44,871 nucleotides of DNA from Levilactobacillus spicheri DSM 15429 (GCF_001435095.1 NZ_AZFC01000028.1:70156-115026), one strand, 5' to 3'; shown: positions 1 through 7,367, numbered from the stretch's first letter. Program-made: numbers and translations. Notes: generated by a model from the letters alone, not told the origin.

Positions 1-115
1 CAACTAATGTCTTAACGATGTGAGCTCTGGAGATTCGCGGTTTTGGCGAAGCTTCAGAGTCGTGCCCACCTTGATCAGCTGGCTCGCCGGCGTGAAGCGC
101 CCATCAACGACCATC
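1..115 (-). repeat. Double-hairpin intergenic element, copy R1 (cut by window edge)
   Basis: On the minus strand this copy starts about 4 nt after the stop codon of the HD-domain gene, with the conserved flank GGTCGTTGATGGGCGCT and CACGCCGGCG. Hairpin 1 lies at 25-59 with a 7-nt-class loop, and the base motif GGCACGA is present as GGGCACGA. The second hairpin cannot be confirmed because the copy runs to the window edge and diverges there. It has the same orientation as the gene it follows. Confidence 0.7.
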
Positions 116-116
116 C

Positions 117-776
117 TTACTTCTTCGCCTGCCATTCGTCCTTGAACTCGGCCAAGAAGTCCTGCATGACCCGTTGCCGGTGCTCGGCCAAGGCCTTGGC
201 CGCGTCCGTGTTCATCAGGTCCTTGAGGGTCAGCAGCTTCTCGTAGAAGTGGTTGATAATGGTCTCGTGGCCCAAATCGCGGTAATCCGCGTGGGTCATC
301 TTGGTCCGGGGCGCCACCGCGGGGTCGTAGATCCTCTCCCCGAAGTGCCCGCCAAAGTAAATGGCCCGGGCGATGCCGATGGCGCCAATCGCGTCGAGCC
401 GGTCGGCGTCCTGGACCAGCTGGCCCTCTAGCGGCAAGGGCTTGGCCGTGCCGTCCAGGGTCTTGTGGAAGGACATGTTGTCCATAATTAGGAAAATCGT
501 GTCCTGCTGGTCGGCGGTGAAGGCCTGGGCCGTCAAGAACTGCCGGACCTCGTCACTGGCCGCCTGCGTATCCGCGACCAGCTTTTCATCGATCACGTCG
601 TGCAGGTAGGCCGCCGTCAGCGTCAACAGGCGGTCGGCCTGCGGGTACGCCGTTAAAAGGTGGTCGGCCAAGCGCACCACCCGTTGGATATGGTCGAAGC
701 CGTGCCCCGTCTCGTCGTCGCGCATCTTACCGCGGGCGAAGTCGTGCACCGCCGTTAATCTTGCTTCAGTTGTCAT
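117..776 (-). CDS. HD-domain phosphohydrolase (YpgQ/YedJ type)
   Basis: This 219-residue soluble protein has the HD-superfamily metal-binding pattern: a His in HGFDH near residue 27, the HD pair in AAYLHDV near residue 58, and a distal Asp in VQDADRLDAIGAIG near residue 125. The size and the last motif fit the YpgQ/YedJ group, whose studied members hydrolyse nucleoside triphosphates; the substrate here is inference. The ATG lies inside the end of the upstream TetR gene with an 11-bp overlap (ATGACAACTGA), so translation is probably coupled. A double-hairpin element begins directly after its stop codon. Confidence 0.85.
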   Translation of the reverse strand: MTTEARLTAVHDFARGKMRDDETGHGFDHIQRVVRLADHLLTAYPQADRLLTLTAAYLHDVIDEKLVADTQAASDEVRQFLTAQAFTADQQDTIFLIMDNMSFHKTLDGTAKPLPLEGQLVQDADRLDAIGAIGIARAIYFGGHFGERIYDPAVAPRTKMTHADYRDLGHETIINHFYEKLLTLKDLMNTDAAKALAEHRQRVMQDFLAEFKDEWQAKK

Positions 777-1416
777 GTGCCGTCTCCTCTTTCGTCGTTG
801 GTGGCACCCCGATGAAGCCGTAGAAAAACAGGTGATTGAGCTGCTCGGTCATGGCCTGAAAATGGGTGTCGTCACTGGTTACGTCGATCATCTGTTGGCC
901 GGCGGGCGAGCTGACGTAGGTCACGAACATGTCGAGGTACATCATCAGCGCGTCGTCGGACAGCCGGTCCGTGATCATCCCCGCCTGGCGGCCCCGCTGG
1001 ATGACCGCGCCCCAGAAGTGGTGCTTGCGGGCCTGGTAGGTCACCATGGTCTCGTCGGTCCCGTGCTTGCCCTGCATGTCGTCGACGATGAACCGGTAGA
1101 AGTCCGGATGCAGGTCGTCGGTGATCTGCTGGCTCCCCAGCAGCATCTTCTGCACGATTTCCTGGTAGGACAGGTCCGGATCATCGACGTAGACCTGAAA
1201 GTCGTCGTAGCCCTGGGTCACCATGGCCAGGACCACCTGGTGGCCCAGAATCAGCTTACTATCAAAGTATTTATAGAGCGTGACCTGCGACACGTCGGCC
1301 GCGGCCGCAATCGTGGCGATGTGCGTGGCCTTGAACCCGTCGCGGGTAAACAATTGCTGGGCCACTTGCAGAATGTGCTGTCGTTGGTGCTGCTTGCGTT
1401 GTTGATTGGTTGCCAT
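766..1416 (-). CDS. TetR/AcrR-family transcriptional regulator
   Basis: The protein has 216 residues. Residues about 8-55 form the TetR N-terminal helix-turn-helix, with an AAADVSQVTLYKYFDSK recognition helix region, followed by a divergent all-helical ligand domain. The start is supported by a GGAGGGTGA ribosome binding site 7-8 nt upstream. The gene is divergent from an ABC exporter operon, and a perfect inverted repeat lies in the shared promoter region, so it is most likely the local repressor of the exporter and of itself. An extended -10 (TGGTAAAAT) on the minus strand near 1465 may drive it. The ligand is unknown. The last codons overlap the start of the HD gene. Confidence 0.9.
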   Translation of the reverse strand: MATNQQRKQHQRQHILQVAQQLFTRDGFKATHIATIAAAADVSQVTLYKYFDSKLILGHQVVLAMVTQGYDDFQVYVDDPDLSYQEIVQKMLLGSQQITDDLHPDFYRFIVDDMQGKHGTDETMVTYQARKHHFWGAVIQRGRQAGMITDRLSDDALMMYLDMFVTYVSSPAGQQMIDVTSDDTHFQAMTEQLNHLFFYGFIGVPPTTKEETAHDN

Positions 1417-1489
1417 TTTGCCGTCACCCTCCTGCCAATTTTCACCAGAACTCCTGTTTATTTTACCATATCCGCCCGATGAAATTTAG

Positions 1490-1514
1490 TGAACTATTTT
1501 AAAAAAATAGTTCA
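1490..1514. promoter_or_regulatory. Probable TetR operator (11-3-11 inverted repeat)
   Basis: The arms TGAACTATTTT (1490-1500) and AAAATAGTTCA (1504-1514) are perfect inverted copies around AAA. The site lies between the divergent TetR and ABC genes, 8 nt upstream of the exporter -35 box. Its size and position fit a TetR dimer site. Binding by the adjacent regulator is inferred from location. Confidence 0.75.
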
Positions 1515-1521
1515 GTTTTTG

Positions 1522-1550
1522 TTGACTTTCCCCGACCGGGGGCTTACGAT
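1522..1550 (+). promoter_or_regulatory. Promoter of the ABC exporter operon
   Basis: TTGACT (1522-1527) and TACGAT (1545-1550) are separated by 17 nt. The start codon at 1586 follows a GGAGGGAG ribosome binding site. The inverted repeat at 1490-1514 lies immediately upstream, suggesting control by the divergent TetR protein. Confidence 0.65.
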
Positions 1551-1585
1551 GATAGCGATTTAGAGGCTGATAGGAGGGAGTTCCC

Positions 1586-2482
1586 ATGACACAACCCGTA
1601 CTCGAGATTCACCACTTACAAAAGCACTTCGGCCGTTTCCAGGCCCTCAAAGACATCACCTTCACCGTCAATTCCGGCGAGGTCTTCGGCTTCATCGGAC
1701 CCAACGGCGCCGGCAAGTCGACCACGATTCGGACCCTGTTAGGCCTGATCCGCGCCACCGGTGGCCACGCGACCATCTTCGGCCAGGACGTCTGGCGAGA
1801 CAACGTCGCCATCCACCAACGGCTGGCCTACGTTCCCGGCGACGTTTACCTCTGGCCCAACCTGACTGGGGGCGAGACCATCGACCTGCTGCTGAAGCTC
1901 AACGGCACGGCTCACACGGCGCACACCGACGAGCTGATCAAGCGCTTCGGCCTCGACCCGACCAAGAAGGCCCGGACCTACTCCAAGGGGAACCGGCAAA
2001 AGGTCGCGCTGATCGCGGCCTTCTCCCAGGACGCCGACTTCTACATCTTCGACGAGCCCACGTCCGGCCTGGACCCCCTGAACGAACGGCTCTTCCAGGA
2101 GGCCGTCCTGCACCTGAAGCAGCAGGGCAAGGCCGTGCTGCTGTCGAGCCACATCCTCTCGGAGGTCGAGCGCATGTGTGACCGCATCGCCATCATCCGC
2201 GAGGGCACCATCATCGAGACAGGGAGCCTGGCCGAGATGCGCCACCTGACCCGAACCGAGATCACCGTCACCACGGAGCAACCACTCGCGGCGGCCGACC
2301 TGCCCGGCGTGCACAGCTTTCAACCGGGGCGCCACCCCCACGAGTACCAGTTCGCCGTCGAGGCCCAGCAGCTGGCCAGCGTCATGGCCACCCTGACGGC
2401 CCACGGCATCGTGGCGTTGCAGAGCACCCCGCCGACCCTGGAGGACCTCTTCATGCACTATTACGGTGCCGGAAAGGAGTGA
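1586..2482 (+). CDS. ABC exporter ATP-binding subunit
   Basis: This 298-residue nucleotide-binding subunit shows Walker A GPNGAGKST near residue 38, a signature-like segment YSKGNRQKVALIAAF near 132, Walker B DFYIFDEPTSGLD near 151 and the switch His in LLSSHILSEVERM near 188. The C-terminal extension of about 90 residues is typical of ABC-2 drug or polyketide exporter ATPases (CcmA-like). It should energise the following permease. The upstream TetR regulator and operator suggest induction by a toxic compound or metabolite. The substrate cannot be told from sequence. Confidence 0.92.
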   Translation: MTQPVLEIHHLQKHFGRFQALKDITFTVNSGEVFGFIGPNGAGKSTTIRTLLGLIRATGGHATIFGQDVWRDNVAIHQRLAYVPGDVYLWPNLTGGETIDLLLKLNGTAHTAHTDELIKRFGLDPTKKARTYSKGNRQKVALIAAFSQDADFYIFDEPTSGLDPLNERLFQEAVLHLKQQGKAVLLSSHILSEVERMCDRIAIIREGTIIETGSLAEMRHLTRTEITVTTEQPLAAADLPGVHSFQPGRHPHEYQFAVEAQQLASVMATLTAHGIVALQSTPPTLEDLFMHYYGAGKE

Positions 2483-2486
2483 TCAC

Positions 2487-4112
2487 ATGGTTGGAAAAAT
2501 GACCCGGGCCGCTCTGCTGACCCGCATCGGGTTTAAACGCGACCGCTTCCGCCTCCTGATCTGGGTGGTGGTCCTAGCCGGCCTGATGAGTGCCGTCGCC
2601 GTCAAATTCGTCGACATCTACGGCACACCCCAAGAAATCAACGCCATCGTCGGGACCCTCAAGAGCCCGGCCATCGTGGCCATGTTCGGCGCCTTTACCT
2701 TCACCGGGACCGTGACCACCGCCGAGGTCTTCGCCAACGAGATGCTGGTCTTCATGGCCCTGATGCAGGTCATCATGAACCTGGCGCTCAGCGTCCACGC
2801 CACCCGGGACGAGGAGGACCGCGGGCTGACCGAATTGGTCCGCGCCCACGCGGTCGGCCCCCTGGCGCCCCTGACGGCGGCCATCAACGAGCTGACCCTG
2901 GTCAACTTCGGGCTGGGCATCCTGTACGCCGTGGGCCTTGACCTGGCGAGCATGCCCGGCGCCACCGTTTCCGGTAACTGGCTGATTGGGCTGGGACTCG
3001 CCGCGACCGGCTGGCTGTTCGGCATGCTGGGATTGGTCACCAGCCAACTGGCCGACCACGCCGCCAGCGCGACCGGCATGGCCTACGCTCTCTTCGGCCT
3101 CAGCTACCTGGTCCGGATGATCACCGACGTGCAACGGCCCCGATTGACCTGGTGGTCGCCGCTGGGCTGGATCGAAAAGTTAACACCCTATCAGACACCC
3201 AATTGGCGGCCACTGCTCCTGATGCTCCTGACCGGCCTGGTCCTGGCCGCAGTCGCCCTGCTGATCGCCCAACGCCGCGACATTGGCGCCGGGGCAATTG
3301 CGACGCGGCCCGGCCGTCGGACCGCCAGTGCCTGGTTGCGGGGCCCGCTCTCCCTGCTGTGGCGGCGCCAGCGCACCATCCTACTGGGATGGCTGGTGGG
3401 CGTCATCGTTTTGGGGGCGGCCTACGGGACCGTCTTTAACACGATCGGCGACATCCTCAAGACCAACCCGACCATGCAGCAGGTCTTCGGCGGGGCCATG
3501 GTCCACGCGGCCAACCACCACCTGCTGGTCGGCTTCTCCTCGCTGCTGACCGTGGTCCTGGCGGCCATCGCCGTGATCCCGGGGCTTCAACTGGTATTAA
3601 AACTCTACACCGACGAAACCAGCGGCTGGCTGGAAAGCCTCTACGCCCGGCCCGTGAGCCGCACGCGCCTGCTGCTGACCTACAGCGGCTTGGGACTTCT
3701 CACCAGTACCACGCTGTTTCTCGGCGGCTGGGCGGGTCTGGTCCTCACGGGCAACGCCAGCCTGACCCACGCCAAGGACGGCATCACCGCCTTTGAGTTC
3801 TGGCAGGGCTTCTGGGGCCAGCTCCCCGTGATCTGGCTCTTCGTGGCCCTCGGGATCCTACTGGTCGGCTGGTGGCCCCGCGGCCGGGTCGCGGTGTGGC
3901 TGTACCTAGCGTACGGCTTTCTCAGCCAGTACATGGGCAACCTGCTGCACCTGCCGCACTGGGCCAAGCAGCTGACGCCGTTCGGCTGGATCAAGTCCGT
4001 GCCGGAACACGCCGTGGATTGGCCGACCTTTACCGGACTCCTGGCCCTCGCCGCGGTCCTGGCGCTGCTGGGCTGGTGGCGTTACACGCGGCGGGACTTG
4101 CAATTGCGTTAA
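2487..4112 (+). CDS. ABC-2 type exporter permease (TnrB-like)
   Basis: This large integral membrane protein of 541 residues has about 12 hydrophobic segments arranged as two similar halves, each starting with a basic N-terminus (RFRLLIWVVV near 20; RRQRTILLGWLVG near 300). The layout fits the fused ABC-2 permeases described as exporters of polyketide antibiotics (TnrB type). An upstream in-frame GTG at 2466 is open, but AAGGAG at 2475-2480 with 6-7 nt spacing selects the ATG at 2487. The gene sits 4 nt after the ATPase stop codon, so both are one transcript. Expression of the pair is probably de-repressed by the divergent TetR protein. Confidence 0.88.
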   Translation: MVGKMTRAALLTRIGFKRDRFRLLIWVVVLAGLMSAVAVKFVDIYGTPQEINAIVGTLKSPAIVAMFGAFTFTGTVTTAEVFANEMLVFMALMQVIMNLALSVHATRDEEDRGLTELVRAHAVGPLAPLTAAINELTLVNFGLGILYAVGLDLASMPGATVSGNWLIGLGLAATGWLFGMLGLVTSQLADHAASATGMAYALFGLSYLVRMITDVQRPRLTWWSPLGWIEKLTPYQTPNWRPLLLMLLTGLVLAAVALLIAQRRDIGAGAIATRPGRRTASAWLRGPLSLLWRRQRTILLGWLVGVIVLGAAYGTVFNTIGDILKTNPTMQQVFGGAMVHAANHHLLVGFSSLLTVVLAAIAVIPGLQLVLKLYTDETSGWLESLYARPVSRTRLLLTYSGLGLLTSTTLFLGGWAGLVLTGNASLTHAKDGITAFEFWQGFWGQLPVIWLFVALGILLVGWWPRGRVAVWLYLAYGFLSQYMGNLLHLPHWAKQLTPFGWIKSVPEHAVDWPTFTGLLALAAVLALLGWWRYTRRDLQLR

Positions 4113-4148
4113 GTTAAAAAAGCAACGATACCACTAACACCAAGCGGT

Positions 4149-4312
4149 AGCCATCGCTTCACGCCGGCGAGCAAGATGGTCGTGGTGGGCACGATTCTGA
4201 AGCCCTGTGAAAACCGCACAGGTCTCCAGAACTCGGCCTTGATGTAGGTCGGGAAAGAACCCCGACCAACATCAATTTCACCACGACCATCAAGTCGCCT
4301 CTGTTCCGCTGA
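4149..4312 (+). repeat. Double-hairpin intergenic element, copy R2 (type copy)
   Basis: The closing stem has 13 perfect pairs, GATGGTCGTGGTG (4175-4187) with CACCACGACCATC (4279-4291). Hairpin 1 is 4195-4231, with a 7-nt loop and 15-position arms carrying two mismatches. Hairpin 2 is 4239-4275: 7 bp (TTGATGT/ACATCAA), an A-A mismatch, 7 bp (GGTCGGG/CCCGACC) and the loop AAAGAAC. The motifs GGCACGA and CTCGGCC bracket hairpin 1 and can pair around a bulged A. It follows the ABC permease in the same orientation, with no terminator between them. Confidence 0.85.
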
Positions 4313-4388
4313 CATTGTATGAATATTGCCACCAAACGGGATGGCCAGCCATCCCCCATTCAAATCATCATTTCATTTAGTGAACCCC

Positions 4389-4421
4389 AAAGGCCCAACG
4401 CTCCTTACGTTAGGCCTTTTT
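4389..4421 (+). terminator. Rho-independent terminator
   Basis: AAAGGCC and AACG pair with CGTT and GGCCTTT around a 7-nt loop, followed by a run of five T. It lies downstream of the ABC operon and element R2, so the element would be part of that transcript's 3' end. Confidence 0.75.
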
Positions 4422-4520
4422 GCTATTCGCCGATCAGCCTACGTTCTAAAATCATAAAGATTTCCCCGATTTCTGCTACAATGTCTACACGAAACATACT
4501 ATTAGAGAGGTGGTCCAATC

Positions 4521-4790
4521 ATGGACACGGTTAAAGGACGCGCTCATCGCAAAGGAAACACACTACAACTCGATTGGATTCATCGTGAAAGTTCGTCTGA
4601 AGCCAACCTTGCTGACGAATACTTGCTGATTCCCAAAGAAAATGGTGCACTCTTGTTGGTTCCACGGGTAAAAAACAACTTGTACGCCGACCTTGGCACC
4701 CAGCTCCAGCCTGGCGAAAAACTAAACGCTGACGTTGAGCGCATCGATCAAAGCTTTACCCCATTAGAGAATGAACTAACTGATGACTGA
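4521..4790 (+). CDS. PemI/MazE-like antitoxin, orphan
   Basis: The protein has 89 residues. The N-terminal half (VKGRAHRKGNTLQL, then EYLLIPKENGALLLVPRV) has the short-strand pattern of the AbrB/MazE swapped-hairpin DNA-binding domain as seen in the PemI/MazE-like antitoxins of lactobacilli. The C-terminal part is acidic (ENELTDD), as in toxin-neutralising tails. The start is supported by GAGAGGTGG 8 nt upstream, and a probable extended -10 (TGCTACAAT) lies near 4474. No PemK/MazF-type toxin follows: a terminator lies directly downstream and the next gene is convergent. It could instead be a stand-alone regulator. Confidence 0.6.
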   Translation: MDTVKGRAHRKGNTLQLDWIHRESSSEANLADEYLLIPKENGALLLVPRVKNNLYADLGTQLQPGEKLNADVERIDQSFTPLENELTDD

Positions 4791-4796
4791 CCAGCT

Positions 4797-4840
4797 AAAA
4801 AAGCTGTCACCTTCGCGCATGATCGAAGGTGACAGCTTTT
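4797..4840. terminator. Bidirectional terminator
   Basis: AAAAGCTGTCACCTTCG and CGAAGGTGACAGCTTTT form a 17-bp stem around an 8-nt loop. T-runs occur on both strands, so it serves the antitoxin-like gene and the convergent 3D-domain gene. Confidence 0.9.
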
Positions 4841-4858
4841 GACTGTCTTGTTTAAAAT

Positions 4859-5368
4859 TTACTGAATCACCACGTCGTAATGGTTGCCGGTGATGGCCGT
4901 CCCGCGGTCATGCACGACCCCCATGCCCAGCGGCGTCATGATCTTGGTCCCGAACGGCACACTCGACGGCGCCGCCACGACCCGGTAACCGTTCGGGTCT
5001 AACCCGTTCGAACTGATGGTGGTCCCATCAGCGGTTTGGCTCCCGGAGTAGTAGGTCCACTTGTTGCCGTTCAGGTATACGACCCCCTGGCTCTCAAATT
5101 GAGCCTCGGTAATCGTGGCTCCCGTGGCCTTGCTGGTCGTACTGGAGGTGCTGGTTGTGGCACTGCTGGTCGTAGCGGTGGTCGTGGTGCTGCCACGATG
5201 GGCAATCCCAGACTGGCTAAAGGCGGTCGGTGCCGTTTGCGTCACGCGCGGCGCCCCCGCGGTCGTAGGCGCCCCCGTGGCCGCATTCGCCGTCACGGTC
5301 GAGACACCGAGTCCCGCGAGCACCGTTGCTAATCCAAGGGTCGACACCAGGGTTTGTTTGATTGTCAT
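4859..5368 (-). CDS. Secreted 3D-domain protein
   Basis: The protein has 169 residues. A signal peptide covers residues 1 to about 29 (basic MTIKQ, hydrophobic core, cleavage near TANA-AT). A Ser/Thr-rich linker follows at about 55-85 (TTTTATTSSATTSTSSTT), and the C-terminal domain is at 90-169. The end GYRVVAAPSSVPFGTKI...VHDRGTAITGNHYDVVIQ matches the 3D (double-psi beta-barrel) fold found in wall-active lytic proteins, including the D-x-G-x-A-I-x-G-N core and a terminal Asp. Lytic activity is inference. The start is fixed by AATAAGGAGGTC about 10 nt upstream. The upstream region shares a motif with the Apf-like gene at 9730-10302. Confidence 0.75.
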   Translation of the reverse strand: MTIKQTLVSTLGLATVLAGLGVSTVTANAATGAPTTAGAPRVTQTAPTAFSQSGIAHRGSTTTTATTSSATTSTSSTTSKATGATITEAQFESQGVVYLNGNKWTYYSGSQTADGTTISSNGLDPNGYRVVAAPSSVPFGTKIMTPLGMGVVHDRGTAITGNHYDVVIQ

Positions 5369-5470
5369 AAAAAAAACGACCTCCTTATTGATTGGGACCA
5401 GCTTACCGCTGCCAGGTCACAGACCGGTTAACGGTCGATGACGCCTCCATTAAAGAAAGTCGTTCTTTAT

Positions 5471-5492
5471 CTCAAATCGTCATATTTGTGAC
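5471..5492 (-). promoter_or_regulatory. Motif shared with the 9730-10302 gene
   Basis: This 22-bp stretch about 103-124 nt before the start codon matches 18 of 22 positions of the stretch at 10412-10433, with the common core TCGTCATATTTGT on the plus strand. Both sit at nearly the same distance from secreted wall-protein genes. TGTGAC next to the core resembles a WalR half-site (TGTWAH). Regulation by WalRK is inference. Confidence 0.4.
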
Positions 5493-5519
5493 GGGTTTGA
5501 CATCTTCCGTCACCGAACC

Positions 5520-6710
5520 TTAATGCGCGCTTAACCGCATCACGTCGCGGACAATCATCAGCTCTTCGTCGGTCGGCACGACCAGGACCTTGACCCGGTT
5601 GTCGTCCGGACTCACGATGTGTTCCTCGCCCCGGAAGTCGTTCTTGGCCGGGTCGATGGCGATGCCCAGGTAGCCCAACTTATCGGCGATTGCCTGACGC
5701 ATCGCAATTCCGTTTTCCCCGGAGCCCGCGGTGAAGACCACGGCGTCCAGGCCACCCAGTTCGGCGGTGTAGCTGCCGACGTACTGAACGACCCGGTTCA
5801 CGAACATGTCGAGGGCCAGCTTCGACTGCGGCCGCTCGTCTTGCGTCTGTTCCAGGTCCCGTTGGTCGGGTGACAGGCCGGAAACGCCCAGCAAACCGGA
5901 CTTGTGGTTCAAGATGTCGATCATCTTGTCCATCTTCACGTCCAGCTTCTCGGCCAGGTAGGCCACCAGCGACGGGTCGATGTCCCCGGAACGGGTGCCC
6001 ATCATGACCCCGGCCAGCGGCGTGAAGCCCATCGAGGTGTCCAGCGCGTGGCCGTCCTTAAAGGCGGTCACGGACGAGCCGGACCCCAGGTGCAACGTAA
6101 TCAGCTTGAGCTGGTCGAGCGGCTTACCCAAAATCTCGGCCGTGCGGTGTGCCACGTAGCGGTGACTGGTCCCGTGAGCCCCGTACTTCCGGGCGCCAAA
6201 GTTTTCGTAGTACTCGTAAGGAATCCCGTACAGGTAGTTCATCTCGGGCATCTGCGCGTACAGCGAGGTGTCGAAGACGGCGACTTCCTGGGCGTCCGGG
6301 AGGAGCTGTTCGAAGACCTCGATGTAGTAGGCTTGCACCGGATTGTGCAGCGGCGCGTAGTCCTTCAGCGCCTTGATCTGCTTCAGGACCAGCGGCGTGA
6401 TGACAGCGGAATCCTTGAAAATCTCGCCCCCGGCTACGATGCGGTGACCCACCCCGGAGATTTCACTCAGGTGCTTGAGGATACCGTAGCTCTTGAGGCG
6501 CGTCAGTACCATGGCGGCGGCCAACTTGTTGGTGATGTTGTCCTGCGTCTCCTCGTGCTTGGTCCCGTCGGCCAGTTTGACTTTAAAAATGGAGCCGGGC
6601 AGGTTCAACCGGTCGACCAGCCCCGAGGCGATGACGGTCTCCTCAGGCATGGAAAACAGCTTCCATTTCAGGGTCGAACTCCCAGCGTTAACAGCTAATA
6701 TCTTGGTCAT
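5520..6710 (-). CDS. ackA: Acetate kinase
   Basis: This full-length 396-residue cytosolic kinase interconverts acetyl phosphate plus ADP and acetate plus ATP, the ATP-yielding end of mixed-acid or heterolactic metabolism. The N-terminus KILAVNAGSSTLKWKLF is the family phosphate-binding signature; the second signature appears as GVGHRIVAGGE near residue 85, and GTSHRYVAHR, HLGSGSSVTAFKDG and the adenosine-site GSGENGIAMR are present. GGGAGGAG precedes the ATG. A promoter overlapped by a near-consensus cre box lies upstream, so CcpA probably regulates it. The gene is monocistronic and followed by the 3D-domain gene. Confidence 0.97.
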   Translation of the reverse strand: MTKILAVNAGSSTLKWKLFSMPEETVIASGLVDRLNLPGSIFKVKLADGTKHEETQDNITNKLAAAMVLTRLKSYGILKHLSEISGVGHRIVAGGEIFKDSAVITPLVLKQIKALKDYAPLHNPVQAYYIEVFEQLLPDAQEVAVFDTSLYAQMPEMNYLYGIPYEYYENFGARKYGAHGTSHRYVAHRTAEILGKPLDQLKLITLHLGSGSSVTAFKDGHALDTSMGFTPLAGVMMGTRSGDIDPSLVAYLAEKLDVKMDKMIDILNHKSGLLGVSGLSPDQRDLEQTQDERPQSKLALDMFVNRVVQYVGSYTAELGGLDAVVFTAGSGENGIAMRQAIADKLGYLGIAIDPAKNDFRGEEHIVSPDDNRVKVLVVPTDEELMIVRDVMRLSAH

Positions 6711-6750
6711 GTGCTTCTCCTCCCAATCCTATGTTTGTCGGTTATCTCCT

Positions 6751-6780
6751 AGTGTAAAGAATAATGTATCCGCTTTCAAG
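6751..6780 (-). promoter_or_regulatory. ackA promoter with overlapping cre box
   Basis: On the minus strand TTGAAA (6779-6774) and TACACT (6756-6751) are spaced 17 nt apart. The cre-like sequence CTTGAAAGCGGATACATT (6780-6763) matches WWTGNAARCGNWWWCAWW at all positions except the first, and it covers the -35 box. A box there would normally block RNA polymerase; the actual sign of regulation needs experiment. Confidence 0.75.
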
Positions 6781-6883
6781 AAGAGTTGGCCTTTTCTCAT
6801 GAAATTTTCAACTTTAGCCCGGCTTTACCCCATTGGAACCGTGAAACCTGCCAACGTACCTGGTACTAACCGCTATTGAGCGC

Positions 6884-6913
6884 ACAAAAAAGTCTGGGAA
6901 GCACCTCCCAGAC
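6884..6913 (-). terminator. Terminator of the Apf-like gene at 6931
   Basis: On the minus strand GTCTGGGA pairs with TCCCAGAC around a 6-nt loop and is followed by six T. Confidence 0.85.
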
Positions 6914-6930
6914 ACGTTTAGATTATTGAA

Positions 6931-7281
6931 TTAATACCACCCGTGGGACAACCAGTGGCGCTTGGCCTTGGTCCAGGTCCCGTAGCGGCTGTGGGTGTAC
7001 CGGTCTGCCGTCTTCTCTTGGTTGGCCTTGCTGTAGTCCCCGTGAAGCATGGAGATGGTCAGCTGGTACTTGCCGTAGTAGATGCCGTTGCGGGCGCGGT
7101 AGTTACCGCCGGACTCGCGTTGAGCGATCCAGGCTTTGGCGGCCCGCTGGCTCTTGGAGAGCTTGCAGACGTACACGGTCGTAGTCTTGGCTTCCGCCGT
7201 GACCGGTTTGACCGCCATGACGCTAGGAAGAGCTAAGGCCACAACGGTTAAAATGGCTAAGAATAAATTTTTAACTTTGAT
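6931..7281 (-). CDS. Small secreted Apf-like transglycosylase-type protein, AUC start
   Basis: The C-terminal 70 residues (AAKAWIAQRESGGNYRARNG, YYGKYQLTISMLHGDYS, WLSHGWY) match the aggregation-promoting-factor/transglycosylase-like domain of the paralogues at 7496 and 9730; the LysM domain and linker are missing. The first ATG/GTG/TTG candidate (GTG at 7242) has no ribosome binding site and cuts the signal peptide in half. In frame 39 nt upstream, an ATC at 7281-7279 lies 8 nt after a perfect AGGAGG and gives an ideal signal peptide (KVKNLFLAILTVVALALP). Either AUC is used as a rare start or an ATG was lost by one substitution. From that codon the protein has 116 residues. Confidence 0.7.
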   Translation of the reverse strand: MKVKNLFLAILTVVALALPSVMAVKPVTAEAKTTTVYVCKLSKSQRAAKAWIAQRESGGNYRARNGIYYGKYQLTISMLHGDYSKANQEKTADRYTHSRYGTWTKAKRHWLSHGWY

Positions 7282-7349
7282 GGGAATAACCTCCTAGTGA
7301 TTGAATACGTCCAGCATAACCCGTCCAAGTTACAGGGCGATTGATAGAA

Positions 7350-7367
7350 TGTTACGAAACGGTAACA
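7350..7367. promoter_or_regulatory. Inverted repeat upstream of the Apf-like gene
   Basis: TGTTAC and GTAACA form inverted half-sites separated by 6 nt, about 70-85 nt before the start region. Related TGTnAC/GTnACA words occur upstream of the other secreted wall-protein genes here (8333-8350, 10428-10444). A WalR-type role is possible but the spacing is not canonical. Confidence 0.3.

Noticed and set aside
4109..4363. Minus-strand open frames across element R2
   Set aside because: They are explained by the structured repeat; no ribosome binding site and no family.
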